A stretch of DNA of 7,351 nt from an uncultured Lachnospiraceae bacterium (GTDB lineage: Bacteria > Bacillota > Clostridia > Lachnospirales > Lachnospiraceae), in the NCBI GenBank assembly GCA_937910785.1, contig CALDLG010000068.1, positions 1 through 7,351 of the forward strand, given 5' to 3'. The notes under the pieces were generated by a model. It saw only the letters and a program-made list of their open reading frames with translations, ran no database searches and was not told the origin of the DNA. Below are positions 1 through 6,023 of this stretch, piece after piece. The position numbers were made by a program, and so were the translations under genes. Each line of letters begins with the position of its first letter. Within the stretch, counting starts at the first letter, position 1.

Positions 1-1
1 G

Positions 2-376
2 TGCTGTTGGAAAGGATTTGATCATGAACAAAATGAAGGGGTATGGAATCACCAGTGCGAGCAGAGTAATTATTTATTAGCGGCAGCGCCGCATGCAACG
101 ACGAATCTGCCGGCAGTCATTGCCGATGAAAGGGGAGAGTATGCCTGCTATGCGGGAATGTGGTGGACTCCCCAAAATAAACTGGCTTATATGGAACCGC
201 TTTGCACAATTCCGGAATACCGCCGAAAAGGGCTTGCTGCCGCTGCCCTGTCTGAATTATACCGAAGAACCAAAGCATTGGGGGCAACGCATATGACAGG
301 TGGAAGTAATGGATTTTATCATGCGATCGGTTACAAACCAGCAGTAAAATGGACCTGGTGGACAAAAGAGCCCTGA
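2..376 (+). CDS. GNAT family N-acetyltransferase, C-terminal part (5' end outside window)
   Basis: The frame is open from the first complete codon at position 2 to the TGA ending at 376, giving 124 residues of a protein whose N-terminus lies left of the window. The internal ATG at 158 is not the real start, because good coding sequence (CWKGFDHE, then WNHQCEQSNYLLAAAP) precedes it in frame. The acetyl-CoA-binding signature of GNAT enzymes is visible at fragment residues 66-80 (EPLCTIPEYRRKGLA, with the R-x-x-G-x-A pattern). It is followed by an amphipathic helix and the closing motif GFYHAIGYKP (104-113). Members transfer an acetyl group from acetyl-CoA to a small-molecule or protein amine. 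The substrate cannot be named from this fragment. The gene ends 200 nt before padR and shows no obvious intrinsic terminator. Family assignment is firm; function is open. Confidence 0.85.
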   Translation, partial: CCWKGFDHEQNEGVWNHQCEQSNYLLAAAPHATTNLPAVIADERGEYACYAGMWWTPQNKLAYMEPLCTIPEYRRKGLAAAALSELYRRTKALGATHMTGGSNGFYHAIGYKPAVKWTWWTKEP

Positions 377-515
377 AATTAATAAAAAGACATATCGATT
401 CACGCGTCGCTCTGCCAGTATTTCCGGTACCAGTTTTTCCGGGAATAAGGACAGGGCGATTTTTAATATTAAATAGGGATTTTCGACACTGTGCGGATGA
501 ACATTGGGAAAGCTG

Positions 516-544
516 TTGACTTCCACATAACATCGTTTTATAAT
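516..544 (+). promoter_or_regulatory. sigma-A type promoter of the PadR operon
   Basis: A -35 box TTGACT (516-521) and a consensus -10 box TATAAT (539-544) are separated by exactly 17 bp. Transcription would start near 550-552, leaving a short 5' leader of about 25 nt before the ATG at 577. This is a near-consensus housekeeping promoter, so the operon would be strong unless repressed, which suits an autoregulated PadR gene. Confidence 0.85.
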
Positions 545-553
545 ATACATAGT

Positions 554-566
554 AATACAAAGTATT
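554..566 (+). promoter_or_regulatory. palindromic operator candidate for PadR autoregulation
   Basis: The sequence AATAC-AAA-GTATT is a perfect 5-bp inverted repeat with a 3-bp spacer. It lies directly at the expected transcription start and immediately before the ribosome binding site (GAGGTG, 567-572). PadR-family dimers often repress their own promoters through short AT-rich inverted repeats of this kind. The palindrome is seen directly; binding by the adjacent regulator is inferred. Confidence 0.5.
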
Positions 567-576
567 GAGGTGAATT

Positions 577-912
577 ATGAATGACCGGTATGAAAGGCAA
601 ATGAAGAAGGGAGTTCTGGATATGCTCGTTCTGACATTGTTGAAATCAGAGGCAAAGTATGGTTATCAGATTATTCAGGAGATGAAAGAAAAGAGCGGGG
701 AAATATTTTTGTTAAAGGACGGTACATTATATCCGATACTCTACCGGCTGGAAGACGAAAGGCTGGTTGTAAGCAGGTGGAGCGAAGCGGAGGGAAAACA
801 GGTGCCAAGAAAATATTACGAAATTACCGAAGCGGGCCGGAAGGCGCTGAAGGAAATAGAAACCGTCTGGAAACGAATTGCCGATGGGATATCAAAGATC
901 ATGGAGGATTAG
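577..912 (+). CDS. PadR family transcriptional regulator
   Basis: This 111-residue protein has the usual length of a small PadR regulator, which is a dimeric winged-helix DNA-binding protein that usually represses its own operon. Residues 12-34 (GVLDMLVLTLL, then KYGYQI) form the first helices of the PadR fold. Residues 49-63 (GTLYPILYRLEDERL) are the hallmark recognition-helix region, and 77-88 (PRKYYEITEAGR) form the wing. The C-terminal helix (about 89-110) would dimerise. The ATG at 577 is preceded by GAGGTG (567-572) and by a strong promoter. The stop codon is 3 nt upstream of the next gene, so the two are co-transcribed. In Firmicutes such pairs combine a PadR sensor with a membrane protein of envelope or drug-response type. 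The inducer is unknown. Confidence 0.93.
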   Translation: MNDRYERQMKKGVLDMLVLTLLKSEAKYGYQIIQEMKEKSGEIFLLKDGTLYPILYRLEDERLVVSRWSEAEGKQVPRKYYEITEAGRKALKEIETVWKRIADGISKIMED

Positions 913-915
913 GCA

Positions 916-1563
916 GTGGATGCGGAAAAGTATGTAAAAGCGATTGTGGCAAAAATAAAATGTAATGGGAAAAAGAAAAAAGAGATTAAGAAGCAGCTGC
1001 TGGCGGACATTCAGATGCGAATCAGGCAAGGGGAGCGTTTGGAAGAAATCATTGCTCAGATGGGAACGGTAAAGGAAATTTCAGATAGTTTTAACGAAAC
1101 GATTTCAGTAAAAGAGCAGAAGAGATACCGCAGAAACAGAGTATTGAAAATTGTCATCCCGATCACGACGGCAGTTTTGATTCCGATCCTGTTTTTCTGT
1201 TGGATGTTTCCAAGAAGCATTGACATAGAGCGGAGTCAGTATTTTGACAGGGAACAGGTTGAGAACGCCATGAAAGAAACAATCGTATTGCTGGATGATG
1301 AAGATTATGAGGCTTTACGGGAAAATGCGGTTTCGCAGATGCAGTCCACATTAAGTGCGGAAGTAATGGATGGTGTAAAAGGAATCCTGTCTGATGACTG
1401 GGGAGAAAGAAAACAGTTTGGCGTGGCATATATAGTAGAGCTGGTACAGGGAAACAGACATTTCGCGGTAGGAGAGATTACGGTCACATATGAAAGTGTA
1501 AGCGTGACCTATCGCCTGACATACGATAAGGATATGCGCCTTGCGGGCATATATATCAGGTAG
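916..1563 (+). CDS. single-pass membrane protein, DUF1700-like N-terminus and DUF3887-like C-terminus
   Basis: The protein has 215 residues and starts at GTG 916, chosen because GGAGG (903-907, inside the end of padR) lies 8 nt upstream. Residues 1-70 are cytosolic, helical and lysine-rich, resembling the HAAS/DUF1700-type N-terminal regions often encoded next to PadR genes (EIKKQLLADIQMRI, then EEIIAQMGTVKEISDSFN). One membrane helix spans about 77-98 (LKIVIPITTAVLIPILFFCWMF). Residues 105-215 would be outside the cell and resemble DUF3887: a helical part (ENAMKETIVLLDDEDYEALREN) followed by a beta-rich end (YIVELVQGNRHFAVGEITVTYE). DUF3887 domains are thought to be extracytoplasmic modules of unknown role. 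Operon context suggests an envelope-related accessory or sensor controlled by PadR. The domain names are recalled from motif appearance and were not searched. Confidence 0.75.
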   Translation: MDAEKYVKAIVAKIKCNGKKKKEIKKQLLADIQMRIRQGERLEEIIAQMGTVKEISDSFNETISVKEQKRYRRNRVLKIVIPITTAVLIPILFFCWMFPRSIDIERSQYFDREQVENAMKETIVLLDDEDYEALRENAVSQMQSTLSAEVMDGVKGILSDDWGERKQFGVAYIVELVQGNRHFAVGEITVTYESVSVTYRLTYDKDMRLAGIYIR

Positions 1564-1796
1564 AAGAACAGGATGCATCCTTTGCCTTGCGTGCGGAATT
1601 CCCTTCGGAGGAATGATCGCGGCGTATCTGTGTATGACTGAAATCATGGGCGGCATATTGATCATGGTCGCGTATCATCATAAACCGGAGCGCATGTACT
1701 GCCGAAAGAATGGCGACAAATAATGGGCTTTTGGATTTCAAATCTTCTCCGCACTCTGAGGTTGCGCGATTCAATAAAATAGCACATATGAATTGG
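1564..1796. other. unassigned spacer with a short hydrophobic open frame
   Basis: Between the DUF3887-like gene and the next promoter no confident gene is visible. A + strand frame is open across the end of the previous gene to a TAA at 1721-1723. From about 1590 it reads ACGIPFGGMIAAYLCMTEIM followed by GGILIMVAYHHKPE, a hydrophobic stretch that could be one or two membrane helices of a decayed or very small gene. Its best in-frame ATG (1613) has GGAGGA only one or two nt upstream, which is too close for a normal start. I do not recognise the family. No intrinsic terminator for the PadR operon is obvious here. Confidence 0.3.
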
Positions 1797-1825
1797 TTGA
1801 AGCCTGTTGGGGAAAATACTATACT
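1797..1825 (+). promoter_or_regulatory. promoter of the XRE/GyrI-like regulator gene
   Basis: TTGAAG (1797-1802) and TATACT (1820-1825) are separated by 17 bp, a good sigma-A promoter. Transcription would start near 1832, about 38 nt before the ATG at 1870. The ribosome binding site AAGGAG (1856-1861) lies 8 nt before that start. Confidence 0.7.
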
Positions 1826-1869
1826 GTTAGTGCGGCGCGGCGTAAGAAAAGGAAAAAGGAGAAGACGAT

Positions 1870-2538
1870 ATGAGTTTCGGAAAAAATTTGCAGTTTTTAA
1901 GACATCTGAGAGGAAATATGACGCAGGAGGCTTTGGCTGAAAAAATGAATATCAGCCGTCAGACCGTATCAAAATGGGAGCTGGATACGGTGCAGCCCGA
2001 AATGGACAAGGCGATCGAGCTGTGCAGACTTTTTAATTGCTCGCTGGACAACCTGTTCCGCGATGATATGGTGGCCTGTGGCGAAGAGTATACAAACCTG
2101 CGTGTCGAGACCGTTCCCGCATTCCGCTATATCAAATATGCCGTGATCAGCTCCGAGCCGGAGGGGGACGCTATTGACAGAGTGATTTCCATTGCCCGCA
2201 GATGTGGTGTGGAAAACCCTCGAGTCATTGGCTGGGATTTTCCTAATGTGTCACAGGAGCAGATAAATGTTTTCAATATGCACGGCTACGAAGCGGCATG
2301 GATTCTGCCTGATGGGGTAGTGCCCCCTGACATGGAAGTACATGAGCAGGCAGACCACAGGTATGCGGCAATACACATTGAAAAGCCCTTTGAATCCCCT
2401 TTTGTGACCATTCCCAACGCCTATAAAACGCTTCTGGAGTATATGCGCGTAAATGGTCTGGAACAGACGGACAAGGACGTTATTCCCTGCTTTGAGACGG
2501 ACGGGGAGAGTATGGATATTTATATTGCCTGTAAGTAA
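1870..2538 (+). CDS. XRE family regulator with C-terminal GyrI-like effector-binding domain
   Basis: This 222-residue cytosolic regulator starts at ATG 1870 with AAGGAG 8 nt upstream. Residues 5-62 form a Cro/CI-type helix-turn-helix. The core MTQEALAEKMNISRQTVSKW (17-36) is textbook, with the ISRQTVSKWE recognition helix, then P43 and a closing CSLDNLF (57-63). Residues about 76-221 resemble the GyrI-like/AraC effector-binding fold: an opening strand VETVPAFRYIKYAVIS, a central GWDFPN (121-126), YEAAWILPDG (140-149), YAAIHIEKPF (165-174) and a final DIYIAC strand. Such domains bind drugs or other small hydrophobic ligands, so the protein probably changes transcription in response to a ligand. 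The gene has its own promoter and is followed 157 nt later by an intrinsic terminator, so it is probably monocistronic. Its target genes are not evident. Its base composition looks more GC-rich than the large genes to the right. Confidence 0.88.
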   Translation: MSFGKNLQFLRHLRGNMTQEALAEKMNISRQTVSKWELDTVQPEMDKAIELCRLFNCSLDNLFRDDMVACGEEYTNLRVETVPAFRYIKYAVISSEPEGDAIDRVISIARRCGVENPRVIGWDFPNVSQEQINVFNMHGYEAAWILPDGVVPPDMEVHEQADHRYAAIHIEKPFESPFVTIPNAYKTLLEYMRVNGLEQTDKDVIPCFETDGESMDIYIACK

Positions 2539-2694
2539 CGCATAATATGGTGCGCTTTAGAGTGCGGACGTTATGCAATGTGCGCCTGAACGTGTTTTGC
2601 TTACAGAAAGAGAAGACATAGCAGCTAAAAAAGTGTCTTATCAAAATTCCGGTTTCATGAAAAAAAAATTTGTGTCAGGAATATGACAGCAGGC

Positions 2695-2727
2695 GGGGCT
2701 TTCCGGGAAAATCGGAAAGCCCCTTTT
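2695..2727 (+). terminator. intrinsic (rho-independent) terminator
   Basis: An 11-bp perfect stem, GGGGCTTTCCG (2695-2705) pairing with CGGAAAGCCCC (2713-2723), encloses a 7-nt loop and is followed directly by TTTT (2724-2727). It would end transcription of the XRE regulator and insulate the large downstream operon from it. The T-run is short, but the stem is very stable. The upstream A-tract lies more than 20 nt away, so it probably does not make the terminator bidirectional. Confidence 0.85.
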
Positions 2728-2823
2728 CGTAATTCCAAATCATAAAATCGGTAAGAGAAGCCGTTATTTTCCTGAAATCTACAAAGGATTCTGCCTGAAG
2801 CGGAAGAACCGGCGAAGTCAATA

Positions 2824-2851
2824 TTTACATGAATGTTTATTAATTTATACT
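2824..2851 (+). promoter_or_regulatory. candidate promoter of the STAND-HD / DUF2075 operon
   Basis: TTTACA (2824-2829) and TATACT (2846-2851) are separated by 16 bp in an AT-rich stretch. This is the best sigma-A match between the terminator and the large gene. It would give a 5' untranslated leader of roughly 135 nt, which is long and leaves room for control. Spacing is 1 bp below optimum, hence the moderate confidence. Confidence 0.5.
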
Positions 2852-2900
2852 TTTATGTTAAGATAGTAATAATAAAATTGCGGACCCAATTTATTTTTCG

Positions 2901-2915
2901 GTAATGCTTTATTAC
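2901..2915 (+). promoter_or_regulatory. short palindrome in the leader of the STAND-HD operon
   Basis: GTAAT-GCTTT-ATTAC is a perfect 5-bp inverted repeat with a 5-nt spacer. It sits immediately before a good AAGGAG ribosome binding site (2917-2922) and downstream of the candidate promoter. It could be an operator or a small hairpin affecting translation. The repeat is seen directly; its role is speculation, and AT-rich palindromes of this size also arise by chance. Confidence 0.25.
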
Positions 2916-2927
2916 GAAGGAGTCAGA

Positions 2928-2960
2928 TTGAAAAATCAACCTGACAGCTGTTTAGAATAG
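2928..2960 (+). CDS. possible 10-codon leader peptide
   Basis: AAGGAG (2917-2922) is placed 5 nt before TTG 2928, which opens the frame (M)KNQPDSCLE and stops at TAG 2960, 34 nt before the start of the large gene. The ribosome binding site is better placed for this short frame than for anything else nearby. The frame is not the one used by the large gene, so it is not an alternative start for it. It could be a translated leader or a chance arrangement. No family can be recognised in so short a peptide. Confidence 0.2.
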   Translation: MKNQPDSCLE

Positions 2961-2994
2961 CCTGCGATTCCGGGCTTTGATACGGGGGATTATT

Positions 2995-5991
2995 ATGAAA
3001 GCGCTTTACGAAGGAATAAAAGAGATGATTCTTGCTGTTGCGACCGATGTAATCAAAGAAGAATCTGAGGAACGTCACGATGTGAAAGAAATACGGGAAG
3101 AACTGGAGCAGTATATCGAGAGAGAAAGAGCTCTGTTTGAAAATACTGATATGGAGACCGAGATAGATTTTCATAATCTGGAAGCATATATCAGGCAGGA
3201 TCTGTGGAGCGACTTTAAGGATAGTTTGTGTGGAAGCAGTGAACAGAGGAAGGTTAAAAAAGAGAATATAGCAGAGAAGTTGTATCGATATTCGGGGGCG
3301 CAGGCGAACGGGAAAAAGAAACAGTATATCGATAAAATATTGGACGGAATTTATGATATTCTGGGAAATTATCTGACATGGAAAATACCGGTGGAACAAA
3401 GATACATAAGGAATAAAGAACAGGATGAAATTATGGAAGCGCTGTCAGAGCAAAAAGTGGAACGGCAGAAGGAGCATAGTGAGCAAAAGGCATTTAGAGA
3501 AGAAGTAAAAGCCGGATTGGGACAAATATCACAGACTCTGAAGGAGAAACAGACGCAGCAGCCTTTCTTCAACGGCAGGGTTGACAGCATCTATCGATTG
3601 GAAACCGATAAGTTTCTGAAAAAACGTTATCAAAAACGAGAAAAACTGGAGGGGAAGTATAAGGCATATTCGGATTTTTTTAAGTTGTTTGTGGAGGTGA
3701 CAGAGGAAGAAAAAGGAATCATTTCTGTGGATAACTTCTTTGATTTTGTTAAGAAAAATATTAACGAAAATGTAGGCGAAGACTTTATCAAAATATGCGG
3801 TCCGGACGGAACCGGGAAAAGCTCCTTTTTGATGATTCTCTATCAATATCTTTATGAATGCTTTTTACGGGGGGAAATAAAGGTTTATCCTTTCTATATT
3901 GATCTGCACTATTATGAGTGGAAGGTAGTTGAGGTTACCGGAAAAGAGGAATTGCGCAAAGCGGCGGAAAAACTTATCAGAAAGGATTTGGAAGCAGTTG
4001 CGGAGCTGGGCAGAACCGGGGTAGGGCTTTTATTTATGATTGATGGAAATGATAACTATTTCAGAACGGATCTGAAGCCGGGACCGATACTGGAATCTGT
4101 GCTGGAGGATGTCAAGGAGGACAATATAAAAATTATATGTATTGGGGAGAAGGCCAATGTTCAGCCGAGAAGGAGAAGGAAGGCCAATCAGTTTATTGAA
4201 AGAGTGACCAGCTATACATTTCGATTCCGTCCTGTCTATATCGGCGAACAGGAAAAGTGTAAGGAAATTATTGAACGATATTGTGAGCTGGAATGGAAAA
4301 GAGAGAAACAGAACAGAATCGCTGAGTGTGTCAGAAAGTTTAATATAAAAGAAATAGACTATAATCTATTAACAATATTTCAGAAATGTTCGGGCAGAGT
4401 TTCACTCAAAGATATTACTTCACTGAATGGTTTGTACAACAGATACTGTATGATTTATCTGAATGGCGATGACGATCGCCTGAGGGCATGTGAACAGATG
4501 GCATACCTGTACTTTATGACGGATGAGTGGATAGAGCAGGAGTTTATTGCAAGACATAAGGAGGAATGGGAACTGGTCCATCAGCACAAGTCACTCTCCA
4601 ACTATCTGATTGCATGTTATTATGCGGACATTATTCTGAATTGTGATGAGAGCAGAATAGATCAGCTGGAGAACGTGTTTACGAATGGTATCAACATATT
4701 TTTAAAAGCGATTATTAATGAAGAAGTAAAGAGCCAGTCGGATGCATTAAAAGGCTGTAAGCTCATGTTTGCGGGCGGAGGAATTCGGGCAAAGTCGCAG
4801 GCTGCTTATATATTGGGCCGGATCGGAGATACCAAATTGCAGGAAGATGCAAGGCGTATTCTGGAAGAACAGAAGGAACTTATACAAAAGAACGACATGG
4901 ATGCCATGGATTGCTTTTTACTTCGTACGATTTGTGTCAGTCTGTTGAATTTGGGAGAACGCGATGCGGGGGAAGAGTTTCTTGCATCTCTCGTTAAATC
5001 TCCGGTTATGAATGAAGTGAACAGGGCATTTTATTTACAGTATTATGATGATATTAAGCAGCAGCCGGAAACCGTAAAAGGAGAAATAATTAATTTAAAG
5101 GATGATGGCAAAGATTCGATCGCAAATACCGTAAATGTCCTTTTAAATTATATTGAACAGCAGTTTAATGTGGAATCTCAGAACTGGTCTACCAAAGCGA
5201 GTATCACCTTCCAGATTCATCTGTTTACTTTATGTTCGCTTTTTCAGGTCAGGATTAAGAAGAAATCCATAAAGGAACTTCCGAATAAGCTGCGCCGGAT
5301 TATTTCGCGGACATTGGAGCAGGAGAGCGCAAATATAAGTGACGATATGAAGACATATCTGAATATGCTGTGGGATGATATTGAAAAAGAAAATTATTCT
5401 CCCAGTCATATTTATGATGAACTATACGGCGTAAAAGATATTGAAAGAAGTGGGTGGTGTAAGAAAATTAAATATGGAAGCGTTGATGTCGTCAGATATG
5501 AAAATGTGGCGGAACATATGTATTATGCATGGCTGATGGGTATGCTGTATCTGCCGGAAACCGCACCGGCAGGCAAGGCGTACAAGGGATATCAGAAAGA
5601 AGCGATATTGCGTTGTCTTCTGACACATGATCTGGCAGAGAGATATGTTGGTGATAAGCTGCCGGAGGAGACTACGCAGGAACATAAAATAAAGGAAAAT
5701 GAATGGATGCATAAAATATTTATGCATGATACTTATAATGAGATTGCCAATATGGATGCATACCGGGATATTTGGGAGAATTTTGATCTGTCTTCCGGAA
5801 ATATCAATGGCAGAATCGCCAAAGAGATTGATATTATTCAGTCTATTTACCAGTTTTGCATTTATAAGAAAATGGGCGCCGAATTTCCGGCTGACAAAGA
5901 AGAGGAATGGAAGAAGGAAAAAAATAACATCAGGACAGAAATTGGAAGAAAAATATTAAAACAGATTGTTTTGGACCGATTTAACATTTAA
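2995..5991 (+). CDS. STAND/NACHT-like NTPase fused to a C-terminal YfbR-like HD phosphohydrolase domain
   Basis: The 998-residue protein starts at ATG 2995, preceded by GGGGGA (2984-2989); an in-frame TTG at 2977 lacks a comparable site. Domains in order: a helical N-terminal module (1-135); a charged, probably coiled-coil linker (140-190); and an NTPase core with Walker A GPDGTGKSS (269-277), a Walker B-like strand LLFMIDGND (345-353), and a further core strand IKIICIGEK (378-386). A helical winged-helix-like region follows (about 415-550), then a HEAT-like helical region (580-800; for example RAKSQAAYILGRIGD). Residues about 812-950 form an HD domain of the YfbR/HD_3 type: ERSGW (817-821), ENVAEH (836-841), THDLAERYVGDKLP (877-890) and AKEIDII (942-948). 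H841, H878, D879, E882, D887 and D946 match the expected metal and catalytic positions. No membrane helix is evident, so it is probably cytosolic. STAND proteins act as ligand-triggered switches, often against phage. Nucleotide hydrolysis by the HD domain is inferred. Confidence 0.85.
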   Translation: MKALYEGIKEMILAVATDVIKEESEERHDVKEIREELEQYIERERALFENTDMETEIDFHNLEAYIRQDLWSDFKDSLCGSSEQRKVKKENIAEKLYRYSGAQANGKKKQYIDKILDGIYDILGNYLTWKIPVEQRYIRNKEQDEIMEALSEQKVERQKEHSEQKAFREEVKAGLGQISQTLKEKQTQQPFFNGRVDSIYRLETDKFLKKRYQKREKLEGKYKAYSDFFKLFVEVTEEEKGIISVDNFFDFVKKNINENVGEDFIKICGPDGTGKSSFLMILYQYLYECFLRGEIKVYPFYIDLHYYEWKVVEVTGKEELRKAAEKLIRKDLEAVAELGRTGVGLLFMIDGNDNYFRTDLKPGPILESVLEDVKEDNIKIICIGEKANVQPRRRRKANQFIERVTSYTFRFRPVYIGEQEKCKEIIERYCELEWKREKQNRIAECVRKFNIKEIDYNLLTIFQKCSGRVSLKDITSLNGLYNRYCMIYLNGDDDRLRACEQMAYLYFMTDEWIEQEFIARHKEEWELVHQHKSLSNYLIACYYADIILNCDESRIDQLENVFTNGINIFLKAIINEEVKSQSDALKGCKLMFAGGGIRAKSQAAYILGRIGDTKLQEDARRILEEQKELIQKNDMDAMDCFLLRTICVSLLNLGERDAGEEFLASLVKSPVMNEVNRAFYLQYYDDIKQQPETVKGEIINLKDDGKDSIANTVNVLLNYIEQQFNVESQNWSTKASITFQIHLFTLCSLFQVRIKKKSIKELPNKLRRIISRTLEQESANISDDMKTYLNMLWDDIEKENYSPSHIYDELYGVKDIERSGWCKKIKYGSVDVVRYENVAEHMYYAWLMGMLYLPETAPAGKAYKGYQKEAILRCLLTHDLAERYVGDKLPEETTQEHKIKENEWMHKIFMHDTYNEIANMDAYRDIWENFDLSSGNINGRIAKEIDIIQSIYQFCIYKKMGAEFPADKEEEWKKEKNNIRTEIGRKILKQIVLDRFNI

Positions 5992-6023
5992 AGATTCAGA
6001 CGGATAAACAAGAGGAAAACGAT

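Larger units (their letters stand above)
2539..2994. other. long intergenic region between the XRE gene and the STAND-HD gene
   Basis: No protein-coding gene of normal size is supported here. The left half (2539-2690) has an A-tract at 2660-2668 and a loose GCATAA/TTATGC inverted repeat (2540-2545 and 2571-2576) of doubtful meaning. It ends with the intrinsic terminator at 2695-2727. The right half becomes markedly AT-rich from about 2818 and holds a candidate promoter, a weak hairpin (AAATTG 2875-2880 pairing with CAATTT 2887-2892), a 15-bp palindrome and a possible leader peptide ahead of the large gene. From 2731 to 2817 I see nothing. Confidence 0.6.

Noticed and set aside
462..473. Perfect 12-bp palindrome TTTAATATTAAA upstream of the padR promoter.
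   Set aside because: It is made only of A and T, is too short to mean much, and lies more than 40 bp upstream of the -35 box. Chance is the simplest explanation.
377..520. A reverse-strand reading frame across the GNAT-padR gap gives a protein-like stretch (LFPEKLVPEILAERRVNR).
   Set aside because: It has no ribosome binding site or credible start, it runs through the padR promoter and into the GNAT gene on the opposite strand, and I recognise no family. At most it is a decayed fragment.
2540..2576. Inverted repeat GCATAA / TTATGC just after the XRE gene, as a terminator or attachment site.
   Set aside because: The stem is only 6 bp with a loop of about 25 nt and no T-run. The true terminator is clearly the hairpin at 2695-2727.
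2977..2994. TTG at 2977 as the start of the STAND-HD protein, adding six residues.
   Set aside because: ATG 2995 has GGGGGA at proper spacing, whereas TTG 2977 has no purine-rich site before it and the extra residues (MIRGII) translate the ribosome binding site itself.
2923..3399. Long reverse-strand frame opposite the start of the STAND-HD gene.
   Set aside because: It is complementary to a strongly supported gene, its translation is low-complexity and rich in F, I, L and S, and it lacks a ribosome binding site.
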